A stretch of DNA of 6,249 nucleotides from Betaproteobacteria bacterium (GTDB lineage: Bacteria; Pseudomonadota; Gammaproteobacteria; Burkholderiales; Thiobacillaceae), in NCBI GenBank assembly GCA_020049245.1, contig JAIFLB010000023.1:1-6249 (forward strand), read 5' to 3'. Every line of letters starts with the position of its first letter. Within the stretch, counting starts at the first letter, position 1. Positions 1 to 6,096 of the stretch are shown piece by piece. The position numbers and the translations under genes are program-made. Under the pieces are notes generated by a model, which was given only the letters and a program-made list of their open reading frames with translations, had not been told where the DNA came from and did not search any database.

Positions 1-147
1 TCGGGGCGGAAGTAGCTCTTCACCTCGCCCATCACCGCCAGTTTGATCACCTGGTAATCGTCGCCCGACATCTGCTGGATCATCTGGCTACCCAGGTTGC
101 TGGTCATCACGATGACGGTGTTCTTGAAGTCGACGGTGCGGCCCTGG
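1..147 (-). pseudogene. clpB: clpB internal/3' fragment, truncated at its 5' side
   Basis: Read on the minus strand from about base 147 to base 1, this encodes a ClpB segment beginning QGRTVDFKNTVIVMTSNLGS and ending SYFRPE at the window edge. These are the conserved residues of the second AAA+ module, just after the D2 Walker B region and just before the FINRIDE motif. ClpB is the cytosolic disaggregase that works with DnaK. The match stops abruptly upstream of the QGR codons. The preceding codons read Ile-Cys-Val instead of the usual Asp-Gly, and no ClpB sequence continues beyond about base 148. The gene would continue leftwards out of view toward its C-terminus. Because an uninterrupted ClpB C-terminus lies at the other end of the window in the same orientation, I read this as a duplicated, 5'-truncated copy. 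It could instead be part of a divergent second clpB broken by rearrangement. Confidence 0.85.
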
Positions 148-190
148 ACACAGATCGAAGTTACTTACACCGCACACCATGATTCGAGGC

Positions 191-217
191 TTGAAGTACC
201 CACTGTCGCGCTATACA
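191..217 (+). promoter_or_regulatory. Weak candidate sigma70-type promoter for the defence-like operon
   Basis: TTGAAG at 191-196 and TATACA at 212-217 resemble -35 and -10 boxes. The 15-nt spacer is shorter than the optimal 17. They lie just beyond the clpB breakpoint and upstream of the GTG start at 251, which is where a promoter for the operon would be expected. Support is sequence resemblance only. Confidence 0.25.
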
Positions 218-250
218 GTCCACCGGCCAGGGACGGAGCCAATAGAAGCA

Positions 251-1273
251 GTGAATCAGCAATCCAGCACAGAACAGCAGACCCGCAATCGCCTGATTGA
301 TCAGGACTTGGCACGCGCCGGCTGGAGCGCTTCACGTCGCACGCTGATTGAGGAGTTCGTCCTCAGTGCCCAGCCAGACTCGCCCACCTTGGGCAACACA
401 CCCGAATTCGCCGATTACGCTCTGCTGGGCGCGGATGGCAACCCCATTGCCATCGTCGAAGCCAAACGCAGCAGCCGCGATGAGCTCGCCGGCAAACGCC
501 AGGCCTCCGACTACGCTGACCGTGCCGCCTGGCACGCTTTCAAGGAATTGATGGAGGCGTTTTACGAGAAAGGCTTGCATGCTGGACTGCCCTTCACCGC
601 CGCCGGCACGCCGGTAACGCAGGGTGGCATCACCTATGCTGATTTCGTCCAGGCATTCCGGGATGCGCACCGGCTGAATCCCGACCCCAATGCCCGCGAA
701 GTCTGTGTCTTATGCGGCGGCCCGCTGGGCGCGGCGCCCGAGGTCGATCACTGGATCGCAAAACACGCCTTTCCCCTGTTGAGCATGTGCGCCGACAACC
801 TGCTGCCGACATGCGGCGATTGCAACGCCACGTCCAACAAGGGCCGCATGCCAGTTCATGACCACGGCAGTTTTCAGGATTGGTTTCATCCTTACTTCCG
901 CCCAGGCGTGGGGGCGATTCGCTTGAACTATCAACTGCCAGGATTCGCCGTCACCTGCGCTGCTTTGACTCCGGCCGATGACGTGCGCGTGCAGAGACTG
1001 GACGCGCTGCTGAATCTGTCCCAGCGCTGGACCCGAGAACTCAAGGCGGAATATGCGAACCAGCAGGGCAAATTGAAGCGCTATGAAGCGCAACGATTGA
1101 GCCGAGGGCAGGCCCGCCACACCCAGGCCGAGGTCGAGGCTTTCGCGACCAGTTTCAGAGACGGCCTGCTGGAATCCGAACCTAACCACGAAGTGCATCG
1201 CCTGCTGGGCAATGCACTGCTGGAACAAGCCCGGCTTGCCGCCTGGCAAACGGAATTGGGGTTGGTAACATGA
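251..1273 (+). CDS. HsdR N-terminal-type nuclease domain fused to an HNH endonuclease
   Basis: A predicted 340-residue nuclease with two domains. Residues 1 to about 91 resemble the N-terminal domain of type I restriction HsdR subunits: a QTRNRLID start, then FADYALLG and AIVEAKRSSRD. They supply Asp55 and Glu70-x-Lys72 of a PD-(D/E)XK site, and the homology stops near SDYADR. The remainder is an HNH nuclease: zinc-knuckle Cys152-x2-Cys155, the Asp166-His167 pair, Asn183, Cys188-x2-Cys191-Asn192, and a downstream WFHPYF (His213) segment. The helicase and C-terminal domains of HsdR, several hundred residues, are absent. I chose the GTG at 251 because HsdR homology begins there and GGAG lies 12 nt upstream. 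An in-frame ATG at 179 would add 24 unrelated residues and has no ribosome site. The stop overlaps the next start by 4 nt (ATGA). The fusion may be a natural architecture or a deletion product. The DNA target is unknown. Confidence 0.82.
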   Translation: MNQQSSTEQQTRNRLIDQDLARAGWSASRRTLIEEFVLSAQPDSPTLGNTPEFADYALLGADGNPIAIVEAKRSSRDELAGKRQASDYADRAAWHAFKELMEAFYEKGLHAGLPFTAAGTPVTQGGITYADFVQAFRDAHRLNPDPNAREVCVLCGGPLGAAPEVDHWIAKHAFPLLSMCADNLLPTCGDCNATSNKGRMPVHDHGSFQDWFHPYFRPGVGAIRLNYQLPGFAVTCAALTPADDVRVQRLDALLNLSQRWTRELKAEYANQQGKLKRYEAQRLSRGQARHTQAEVEAFATSFRDGLLESEPNHEVHRLLGNALLEQARLAAWQTELGLVT

Positions 1274-2310
1274 CAAATACACACCCCGCCTCCCTCACCC
1301 CTGCCCCCACCGGCTACGCCGACTGGCTTGCCGACCTGAAGACCCGCATTCACACCGCTCAGCAGCGCGCGGCGCTGGCGGTGAATCGGGAACTGGTGTC
1401 GCTGTACTGGCAGATCGGGCGGGACATCCTGAGCCGCCAAGCGGAACAGGGCTGGGGCGCGAAGGTCATCAAGCGGCTGGCCCACGACCTGCGCACCGCC
1501 TTTCCTGAGATGAAGGGTTTTTCCCGCGCCAACCTGATGTATATGCGGGCTTTTGCCGATGCGTGGCCGGATGCCGAAATTGTCCAACAGCCTGTTGGAC
1601 AATTGCCCTGGGGCCATAACCTGGTGCTGCTGACCCGCTTGAAAGACCCGCGCCAGCGCCTGGCCTATGCCGAGGCCGCCATCACCCATGGCTGGTCGCG
1701 CAATGTGCTGAACATCCACATCGAAACCCGGCTGTTGGAACGCGCCGGGCAAGCGGTCACCAACTTCGAGGCGCGTCTGCCGAAGCCGCAATCCGATCTG
1801 GCTCGGGAGTCATTGAAAGACCCGTACCGCTTTGACTTTCTGGGGATGGGGGACGAGGCGGGCGAGCGCGAAATCGAACATGCGCTGGTGAAACATGTCA
1901 CCGAATTCCTGCTGGAACTGGGCGCGGGCTTCGCCTTCGTCGGGCGTCAGGTGTTGCTGGAGGTGGGCGGCGACGATTTCTTCATCGACCTTTTGTTCTA
2001 TCACCTCAAGCTGCGCTGCTATGTGGTGATCGAACTCAAGGCCGGCAAGTTCAAGCCGGAGCATCTGGGGCAGTTGGGCTTTTACCTTACGGCGGTGGAT
2101 CGCCAGGTGAAAAGTGAGCAGGACAACCCGACCATCGGCCTGTTGCTGTGCAAGAGCAAGAACAAGGTCGTGGCCGAATATGCCCTGGGCGATAAATCCC
2201 AGCCCATGGGCATCGCCGAATACAAGCTGATCGAATCCTTGCCCGCCGAACTGCAAACCAGCCTGCCCAGCATCGAGCAGATTGAACGGGAGTTGGGAGA
2301 TTTGTCATGA
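1270..2310 (+). CDS. DUF1016 / YhcG-family PD-(D/E)XK nuclease
   Basis: A 346-residue protein, close to the usual family length and apparently complete. The N-terminal half (about 15-175) is the DUF1016_N region, with WQIGRDIL (47-54), FSRANLMYMRAF (84-95) and the family hallmark IVQQPVGQLPWGHN (104-117). The C-terminal half (about 185-340) is the YhcG_C nuclease fold, with Asp240 in FFIDLLFYH and Glu255-x-Lys257 in YVVIELKAGKF as likely metal-binding and catalytic residues, followed by Gln268 in LGQLGFYL. Family members are predicted DNA endonucleases often found in or beside type I restriction-modification loci; their exact role is not settled. The start overlaps the stop of the upstream nuclease gene, and its own stop overlaps the rhuM-like start, both as ATGA, which implies coupled translation. 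A perfect inverted repeat lies inside the codons of the IVQQPVGQL motif. Confidence 0.93.
   Translation: MTNTHPASLTPAPTGYADWLADLKTRIHTAQQRAALAVNRELVSLYWQIGRDILSRQAEQGWGAKVIKRLAHDLRTAFPEMKGFSRANLMYMRAFADAWPDAEIVQQPVGQLPWGHNLVLLTRLKDPRQRLAYAEAAITHGWSRNVLNIHIETRLLERAGQAVTNFEARLPKPQSDLARESLKDPYRFDFLGMGDEAGEREIEHALVKHVTEFLLELGAGFAFVGRQVLLEVGGDDFFIDLLFYHLKLRCYVVIELKAGKFKPEHLGQLGFYLTAVDRQVKSEQDNPTIGLLLCKSKNKVVAEYALGDKSQPMGIAEYKLIESLPAELQTSLPSIEQIERELGDLS
1578..1604. repeat. Perfect 12-bp inverted repeat inside the DUF1016 gene
   Basis: Arms AATTGTCCAACA (1578-1589) and TGTTGGACAATT (1593-1604) are exact reverse complements around GCC. The outer bases of the centre also pair, giving up to 13 bp with a 1-nt loop. 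It encodes part of IVQQPVGQL (residues 104-112), so protein conservation explains some of it, but the wobble choices also fit the palindrome. The Val109 codon GTT is the only GTT valine I find in this gene. Confidence 0.85.
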
Positions 2311-3347
2311 CGGAAACCGTGCCTCCCGCCGGGGAGTTTCTGCTGTACCAGAGCGAGGACGGCCGCACCCGCGTGGAATGCCGATTCGTCGAAGACACCC
2401 TTTGGCTGACTCAGGCCGTGATGGCCGAGCTTTACCAAAAGGATGTCCGCACCATCAACGAGCACCTGAAAAACGCTTTTGAGGAGGGTGAACTTGATCC
2501 TCAGGCAACTATCCGGAAATTCCGGATAGTTCGCCAGGAAGGCGGTCGTCAGGTCAGCCGCAACTTGGAACACTACAACCTCGACGCCATCCTCGCCGTC
2601 GGCTACCGGGTGCGGTCCCAGCGCGGCACCCAGTTCCGCCGCTGGGCGACGGAGCGCTTGCGCGAATATCTGATCAAAGGCTTCACCCTGGACGACGAGC
2701 GGCTGAAAAATCCGCCCGTGGCGGGTTCAGGAGTGCCGGACCGCTTCGACGAACTGCTGGAACGCATCCGCGACATCCGCGCCAGCGAGCGGCGGATGTA
2801 TCTGCGGGTGCGGGAGATTTTTTCGATGGCGGCGGATTACGCGCCCTCGTTGCCAGAGACGACGCGGTTTTTTCAGATCATCCAGAACAAGCTGCATTTC
2901 GCCGTTACCGGCAAGACTGCCCCGGAATTGATCCACGAGCGGGCCGATGCTGCCAAACCCAACATGGGCCTGACCTCGTCCAAGTCCGGCACCGTGCGCA
3001 AGGCCGATGTGACCATCGCCAAGAATTACCTGCAGGAACCCGAGATCACCGAGCTGAACCGCATCGTGGTGATGTGGCTGGATTTCGCCGAAGACCAGGC
3101 ATTGCGACGCAAAGTCGTTTTCCTGAAAGATTGGGCGGAAAAGTTGGATGCCTTCCTGAAATTCAACGACCGAGCGGTGTTGCCGAATGCCGGCGGAGTA
3201 TCGAAAGAGGAAGCCGATTCCCATGCGGCATCGGAATACGAGCGCTTCGCCGCCCAGCGGCGCGCATTGCTGGAAGCGGAAGGGGAGGAGCAGCAAGTCA
3301 GAATATTGGAACAGACAGCAAAGAAACTACAGAAGCCTGGTAAGTGA
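2307..3347 (+). CDS. RhuM-family protein (Virulence_RhuM)
   Basis: A 346-residue protein matching the RhuM family over its whole length. Visible family blocks are WLTQAVMAELYQKDVRTINEH (33-53), which looks like a helix-turn-helix-type DNA-binding segment; YNLDAILAVGYRVRSQRGTQF (90-110); RRWATERLREYLIKGF (111-126); LDDERLKNP; NKLHFAVTGKTAPE; ERADAAKPNMGLTS (211-224); and KNYLQEPEITELNRIV. The C-terminal tail (about 300-346) is charged and probably helical. The family is named after a Salmonella pathogenicity-island gene, but most members sit in or near type I restriction loci and their biochemical activity is not established; no nuclease motif is visible. A GGGAG ribosome site lies 7 nt before the ATG, which overlaps the DUF1016 stop (ATGA). 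The broken toxin gene follows immediately in the same frame. A perfect inverted repeat covers residues 67-75. Confidence 0.93.
   Translation: MTETVPPAGEFLLYQSEDGRTRVECRFVEDTLWLTQAVMAELYQKDVRTINEHLKNAFEEGELDPQATIRKFRIVRQEGGRQVSRNLEHYNLDAILAVGYRVRSQRGTQFRRWATERLREYLIKGFTLDDERLKNPPVAGSGVPDRFDELLERIRDIRASERRMYLRVREIFSMAADYAPSLPETTRFFQIIQNKLHFAVTGKTAPELIHERADAAKPNMGLTSSKSGTVRKADVTIAKNYLQEPEITELNRIVVMWLDFAEDQALRRKVVFLKDWAEKLDAFLKFNDRAVLPNAGGVSKEEADSHAASEYERFAAQRRALLEAEGEEQQVRILEQTAKKLQKPGK
2507..2531. repeat. Perfect 11-bp inverted repeat inside the rhuM-like gene
   Basis: Arms AACTATCCGGA (2507-2517) and TCCGGATAGTT (2521-2531) are exact reverse complements around AAT, and the centre A and T can also pair. 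It covers the codons for ATIRKFRIV (67-75). The IRKFRI peptide is naturally prone to a palindromic coding sequence, but the rare ATA isoleucine codon and the flanking ACT/GTT extend the match beyond what the peptide requires. The layout is the same as the inverted repeat in the upstream DUF1016 gene. Confidence 0.85.
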
Positions 3348-3608
3348 GAAGAACGGCGCTCACTGGACGAGGCACAGACCTTGAAGGCCATGCTCAAAAT
3401 GCCGGTCGGCATTGCCAAGCGAATGCGCGCTGAGCTGGATGCCGTAGCCGCAGACCCGACCAACTATCGGGGAGACTGGAATCCACTGCAAGGTTCAGCC
3501 TTCTAGCGTTTTCGGGTTGGGGATTGGCGTGCGATCTGCGATCTGCGCGACGGTGAGCTGGTGTTATTGGTGGTCAAAATCGCACCTAGAGGAGACGTTT
3601 ACAAATGA
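3348..3608 (+). pseudogene. RelE/ParE-type toxin remnant: lost start plus in-frame amber stop
   Basis: One frame from 3348 to the TGA at 3606-3608 reads as a RelE/ParE-type toxin. It runs from ERRSLDEAQTLKAMLKMPVG through IAKRMRAELDAVAADP and NPLQGSAF, then a TAG at 3504-3506, then RFRVGDWRAICDLRDGEL and LVVKIAPRGDVYK. The RVGDWR core and the C-terminal Arg-x-x-Val-Tyr of the family are present. RelE-type toxins are ribosome-dependent mRNA nucleases and ParE relatives target gyrase; I cannot tell which subgroup this is. The amber sits where relatives usually have tyrosine (YR-x-RVGD), so one base change of TAC or TAT explains it. The coding frame also runs straight on from the rhuM-like stop with no usable start codon for the first roughly ten residues; the first in-frame ATG is at 3390. 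The end overlaps the antitoxin start by ATGA, as in an intact toxin-first operon. A sequencing error could account for the TAG but not for the missing start. Confidence 0.8.
3588..3594 (+). promoter_or_regulatory. Strong ribosome binding site of the antitoxin gene
   Basis: AGAGGAG lies 10 nt before the ATG at 3605, inside the last codons of the toxin remnant. This lets the antitoxin be translated even though ribosomes entering the toxin frame would stop at the amber codon. Confidence 0.6.
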
Positions 3609-3961
3609 GCGCACAAATCATCGAATTGAACGGCGTGCCGACATTCGCCGTGGCACCGGTAGCTGAATGGAATGCCTTGCTGGCTCGACTGGAAGAAGTG
3701 CAGGACATCACGGATGCGAAATCTGCGCTCGAAAGCGAAAACTTCCCCGCCGAATTCGCAGACCGCCTGCTGTCCGGTGAATCGCCGCTACGGGTCTGGC
3801 GCGACTATCGTGGCCTCACCTTGCAGGCGCTGGCCGAGACTTGCGGTGTGACGCGCCAGATACTGTCGATGATCGAACATGGCAAGACGAAACCATCGGC
3901 TGCTCTGCTCGGCAAGCTGGCCGGCGCGCTCGATTGCGTCATGGATGACCTGCACGTCTGA
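3605..3961 (+). CDS. XRE-family antitoxin of a RelE/ParE-type toxin-antitoxin pair
   Basis: A 118-residue protein. Residues 1 to about 35 (MSAQIIELNGVPTFAVAPVAEW) resemble the N-terminal segment found in Phd-like and related antitoxins. Residues about 64-116 form an XRE/Cro-C1 helix-turn-helix: VWRDYRGLTLQALAETCGV, then the recognition-helix region TRQILSMIEHGKTKPS. Antitoxins of this type neutralise a co-encoded toxin and repress their own promoter through the helix-turn-helix. The gene has a strong ribosome site and overlaps the toxin stop by 4 nt. The frame is open throughout with no missing element, in contrast to its ruined toxin partner, so it is an orphan antitoxin here. It may still bind operators of related loci or neutralise related toxins elsewhere in the genome; that is inference. 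Confidence 0.9.
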   Translation: MSAQIIELNGVPTFAVAPVAEWNALLARLEEVQDITDAKSALESENFPAEFADRLLSGESPLRVWRDYRGLTLQALAETCGVTRQILSMIEHGKTKPSAALLGKLAGALDCVMDDLHV

Positions 3962-3986
3962 GTAGCGGTCGGCGCATCATCAAGAA

Positions 3987-4015
3987 CAACGCCCGTTTGC
4001 AAGCGGGATCATTTC
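3987..4015 (+). terminator. Palindromic terminator-like repeat after the antitoxin gene
   Basis: The core CCCGTTTGCAAGCGGG (3992-4007) is a palindrome with one G·T wobble, followed by ATCATTTC. It lies about 30 nt past the antitoxin stop and 27 nt before pepD, so it probably ends the defence-like operon. The T tract is weak. It matches the element at 6097-6125 at 25 of 29 positions. Confidence 0.55.
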
Positions 4016-4042
4016 TCAAATCACCACGACTCACTGATCAAC

Positions 4043-5512
4043 ATGGACCCGACATTCATCTCCAGCCTTGAGCCCCGCCCGGTCTGGGCGCACTTCGACC
4101 GGCTTTGCGCCATCCCACGCCCTTCAAAGCAGGAGGCCGCCCTGCGCGAAAATCTGCTGGCCTGGGCGCAGCAGCTCGGTTTGTCAGCCCGGGTGGACGG
4201 CGTCGGCAACCTGATCCTTGGCAAACCCGCCAGCCCCGGCTGCGAAGCCGCGCCCGGCGTCATCCTGCAAGGCCATCTGGACATGGTCTGCCAGAAGAAC
4301 AGCGGTACTGACCACGACTTCCAGCGCGACCCCATCCGCCCGCTGCTGGAAGACGGCTGGCTGCGCACGCCGGACACCACGCTGGGCGCCGACAACGGTA
4401 TCGGCGTAGCACTGGCACTGGCCGCACTGGAAGCGTCCGATCTGGTGCATCCGGCGCTGGAAGTGCTGCTCACCGTCGATGAGGAAGCCGGTATGGGTGG
4501 CGCTCGGGCGCTGGCACCGGGCAGCCTGTCCGGTAAACGGCTGATCAATCTGGATACTGAAGAATGGGGCCAGTTCTACCTGGGCTGCGCCGGCGGCATG
4601 GATGTGGAAACCGGTCGGACGATCGAGCGCGAAGCGCCGCCGCCCGGCTTTGTATGCTGGCAAATTCGGGTGGATGGGCTGGTCGGTGGCCATTCCGGCA
4701 TCGACATCCATCGCGGTCGCGGCCACGCTCTGCGCCTGCTGCTCGACTGCCTGGGCGCATTGGCGAACCAAATGGACGTCCGTCTGGTGGACCTGACTGG
4801 CGGTACCGCCCGCAACGCGATTCCGCGTGAAGCGCAGGCAACCGTGGCCTTGCCGGCAACGGCAGACCCGACATCGCTGCTGGATGCCAGTCTGGCTATC
4901 TGGCGCGAGACGCTGGCGGGCGTGGATGCCGGCGTCAATCTCGTCTGGCAAGCCGACGAGAAAAGCGAATTTCAGGTGTTGACCCGCCCCGATCAAGCCG
5001 CCCTGCTGAACTTCCTGCTCGCCGCCCCGCAGGGTGTCACGACCTGGAGTGAAGACTTCCCCGGCGTCGTGGAATCCTCGCTGAACCTGGGCGTGTTGAC
5101 GCTGGCAGGAGATCGCTGCCAAGCCGTGTTCATGGTGCGTTCTCTGGTGGATCAGGCTGGCCATGCGCTGGCCGATCAGATCATCAAACTGGCACTTGCC
5201 CAAGACTTCCAGGCTGGCAAAAGCGGCCCCTATCCGGGCTGGAAACCCAACCCGGACTCGCCTTTGCTGGCGCTCGCCCGACGGGTTCATGTCGATGCAT
5301 TCGGCAGCGAACCCGGCCTTCAGGTCATCCACGCCGGCCTTGAATGCGGCCTGCTCGCCGCCAGCCATCCGGGCATCGACATGCTCTCCTTCGGCCCCGA
5401 TATTCGAGGCGCCCACGCCCCCGGCGAAGCGGTGGAAATCAACTCGGTGGCGCATTGCTGGAGCTTGCTCAAAGCGCTGCTGACCAAACTCGCCCGCCCT
5501 GACCCATGCTGA
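4043..5512 (+). CDS. pepD: Aminoacyl-histidine dipeptidase (M20C family peptidase D)
   Basis: A 489-residue cytosolic metallopeptidase, the normal PepD length, that hydrolyses Xaa-His dipeptides such as carnosine and other short peptides for amino-acid recycling. The M20 di-zinc site is complete: His78 and Asp80 in GHLDMV, Asp117 in LGADNGIG, Glu147-Glu148 in TVDEEAGMGGA (Glu147 the expected general base), Asp171 in NLDTEE and His458 in RGAHAPGE. These align closely in spacing with the known E. coli PepD ligands. The dimerisation/lid domain sits in the middle, with GGHSG at 215-219, and HAGLECG (430-436) is also a family block. The ATG at 4043 gives the typical LEPRPVWAHFDRLCAIPRPSK start. 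No good Shine-Dalgarno sequence or promoter is visible in the 81-nt gap upstream, so regulation is unclear. The last 7 nt overlap the GNAT start. It looks like a housekeeping gene next to the accessory block. Confidence 0.96.
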   Translation: MDPTFISSLEPRPVWAHFDRLCAIPRPSKQEAALRENLLAWAQQLGLSARVDGVGNLILGKPASPGCEAAPGVILQGHLDMVCQKNSGTDHDFQRDPIRPLLEDGWLRTPDTTLGADNGIGVALALAALEASDLVHPALEVLLTVDEEAGMGGARALAPGSLSGKRLINLDTEEWGQFYLGCAGGMDVETGRTIEREAPPPGFVCWQIRVDGLVGGHSGIDIHRGRGHALRLLLDCLGALANQMDVRLVDLTGGTARNAIPREAQATVALPATADPTSLLDASLAIWRETLAGVDAGVNLVWQADEKSEFQVLTRPDQAALLNFLLAAPQGVTTWSEDFPGVVESSLNLGVLTLAGDRCQAVFMVRSLVDQAGHALADQIIKLALAQDFQAGKSGPYPGWKPNPDSPLLALARRVHVDAFGSEPGLQVIHAGLECGLLAASHPGIDMLSFGPDIRGAHAPGEAVEINSVAHCWSLLKALLTKLARPDPC

Positions 5513-5997
5513 ATATCTGCCGCGCCGACTACAGCCTCCCCGTCCACGCCGAAGCCCTGCTGGAACTGCTCGACCACTATGCAAGCGACCCGGCGGGCGG
5601 AGGCGCGCCGCTGTCAGACTATGTCCGCACGCATCTGGTCAGTGCGCTGGCGGAGCGGCCATTCATGTTCAGTGTGCTGGCATTCGACGATGACAAACCG
5701 GTCGGCCTGATCAACGCCATTGAAGGTTTCTCCACCTTTGCCTGCAAACCGCTGATCAACATCCACGACGTCATCGTATCGAGCAGCCATCGCGGACAAG
5801 GCATCGCCAAAGCCATGTTTGCCGAAATCGAAGGAATCGCCCAAGCGCGTGGCGCCTGCAAGCTGACGCTGGAAGTCCTGAGCGGCAACACCAGCGCACG
5901 CCGGCTTTACGAAAAACTCGGCTTCGACGATTACCGGCTTGACCCGGCGCTGGGCGAAGCGCGGTTCATGCAGAAGTGGCTGGATCGACCCGATTGA
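5506..5997 (+). CDS. GNAT-family N-acetyltransferase
   Basis: A 163-residue protein of typical single-domain GNAT size. Motif A, which binds the acetyl-CoA pyrophosphate, is VIVSSSHRGQGIAKAMF, with Arg96-Gly97-Gln98-Gly99-Ile100-Ala101 matching R/Q-x-x-G-x-G/A. Motif B is LEVLSGNTSARRLYEKLGF (122-140), including the Asn and Tyr commonly seen in the family. The acceptor substrate, whether a small molecule, peptide or protein N-terminus, cannot be told from sequence. The ATG lies inside the last codons of pepD, so the two genes overlap by 7 nt in different frames and are probably co-translated. This pairing makes a role related to peptides or amino acids possible, but that is inference. Downstream it converges on clpB. 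Confidence 0.92.
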   Translation: MLNICRADYSLPVHAEALLELLDHYASDPAGGGAPLSDYVRTHLVSALAERPFMFSVLAFDDDKPVGLINAIEGFSTFACKPLINIHDVIVSSSHRGQGIAKAMFAEIEGIAQARGACKLTLEVLSGNTSARRLYEKLGFDDYRLDPALGEARFMQKWLDRPD

Positions 5998-6009
5998 CTC
6001 GGTCAGCAC

Positions 6010-6038
6010 AGCCCGGATGGAATGCAATGGAATCCGGA
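6010..6038. repeat. REP-like imperfect palindrome downstream of the GNAT gene
   Basis: The segment starting AGCCCGGATGGAATGCAATG and ending AATCCGGA forms a hairpin with CCGGAT (6013-6018) pairing with ATCCGG (6032-6037). It resembles the intergenic repeats of the GCCCGGATGGA...GGAATCCGGG kind that are widespread in proteobacteria. Only one copy is visible here, so repeat status rests on recognition. The gap 5998-6139 otherwise holds only the palindrome at 6097-6125. Confidence 0.5.
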
Positions 6039-6096
6039 ACTGTTGCCTTTTTGTTGCACCGGATCTAATCGCACCCTGCCCCACTTGTCTTGTAAG

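Noticed and set aside
97..300. Short plus-strand frame over the clpB fragment
   Set aside because: It runs antisense through clear ClpB codons and then out of frame through the HsdR-type start; no ribosome site.
292..305. Short inverted repeat (CCTGAT, TG, ATCAGG) near the start of the HsdR-type domain
   Set aside because: Only 6-bp arms within coding sequence; expected by chance and much weaker than the two longer intragenic palindromes.
1081..1791. 236-codon minus-strand frame across the first two nuclease genes
   Set aside because: It straddles two genes with clear domain matches on the plus strand, and its own translation shows no domain.
3531..3547. Tandem 7-bp repeat (GCGATCT twice) in the toxin remnant, considered as a frame-shifting or phase-variable tract
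   Set aside because: The toxin frame reads through it correctly as WRAICDLRDGEL, matching the family, so removing a unit would break rather than restore the gene, and two units are too few for slippage.
4184..5584. 466-codon open frame on the minus strand opposite pepD
   Set aside because: It is a GC-rich codon shadow of pepD. The translation has no recognisable family, and pepD shows a complete catalytic site on the other strand.
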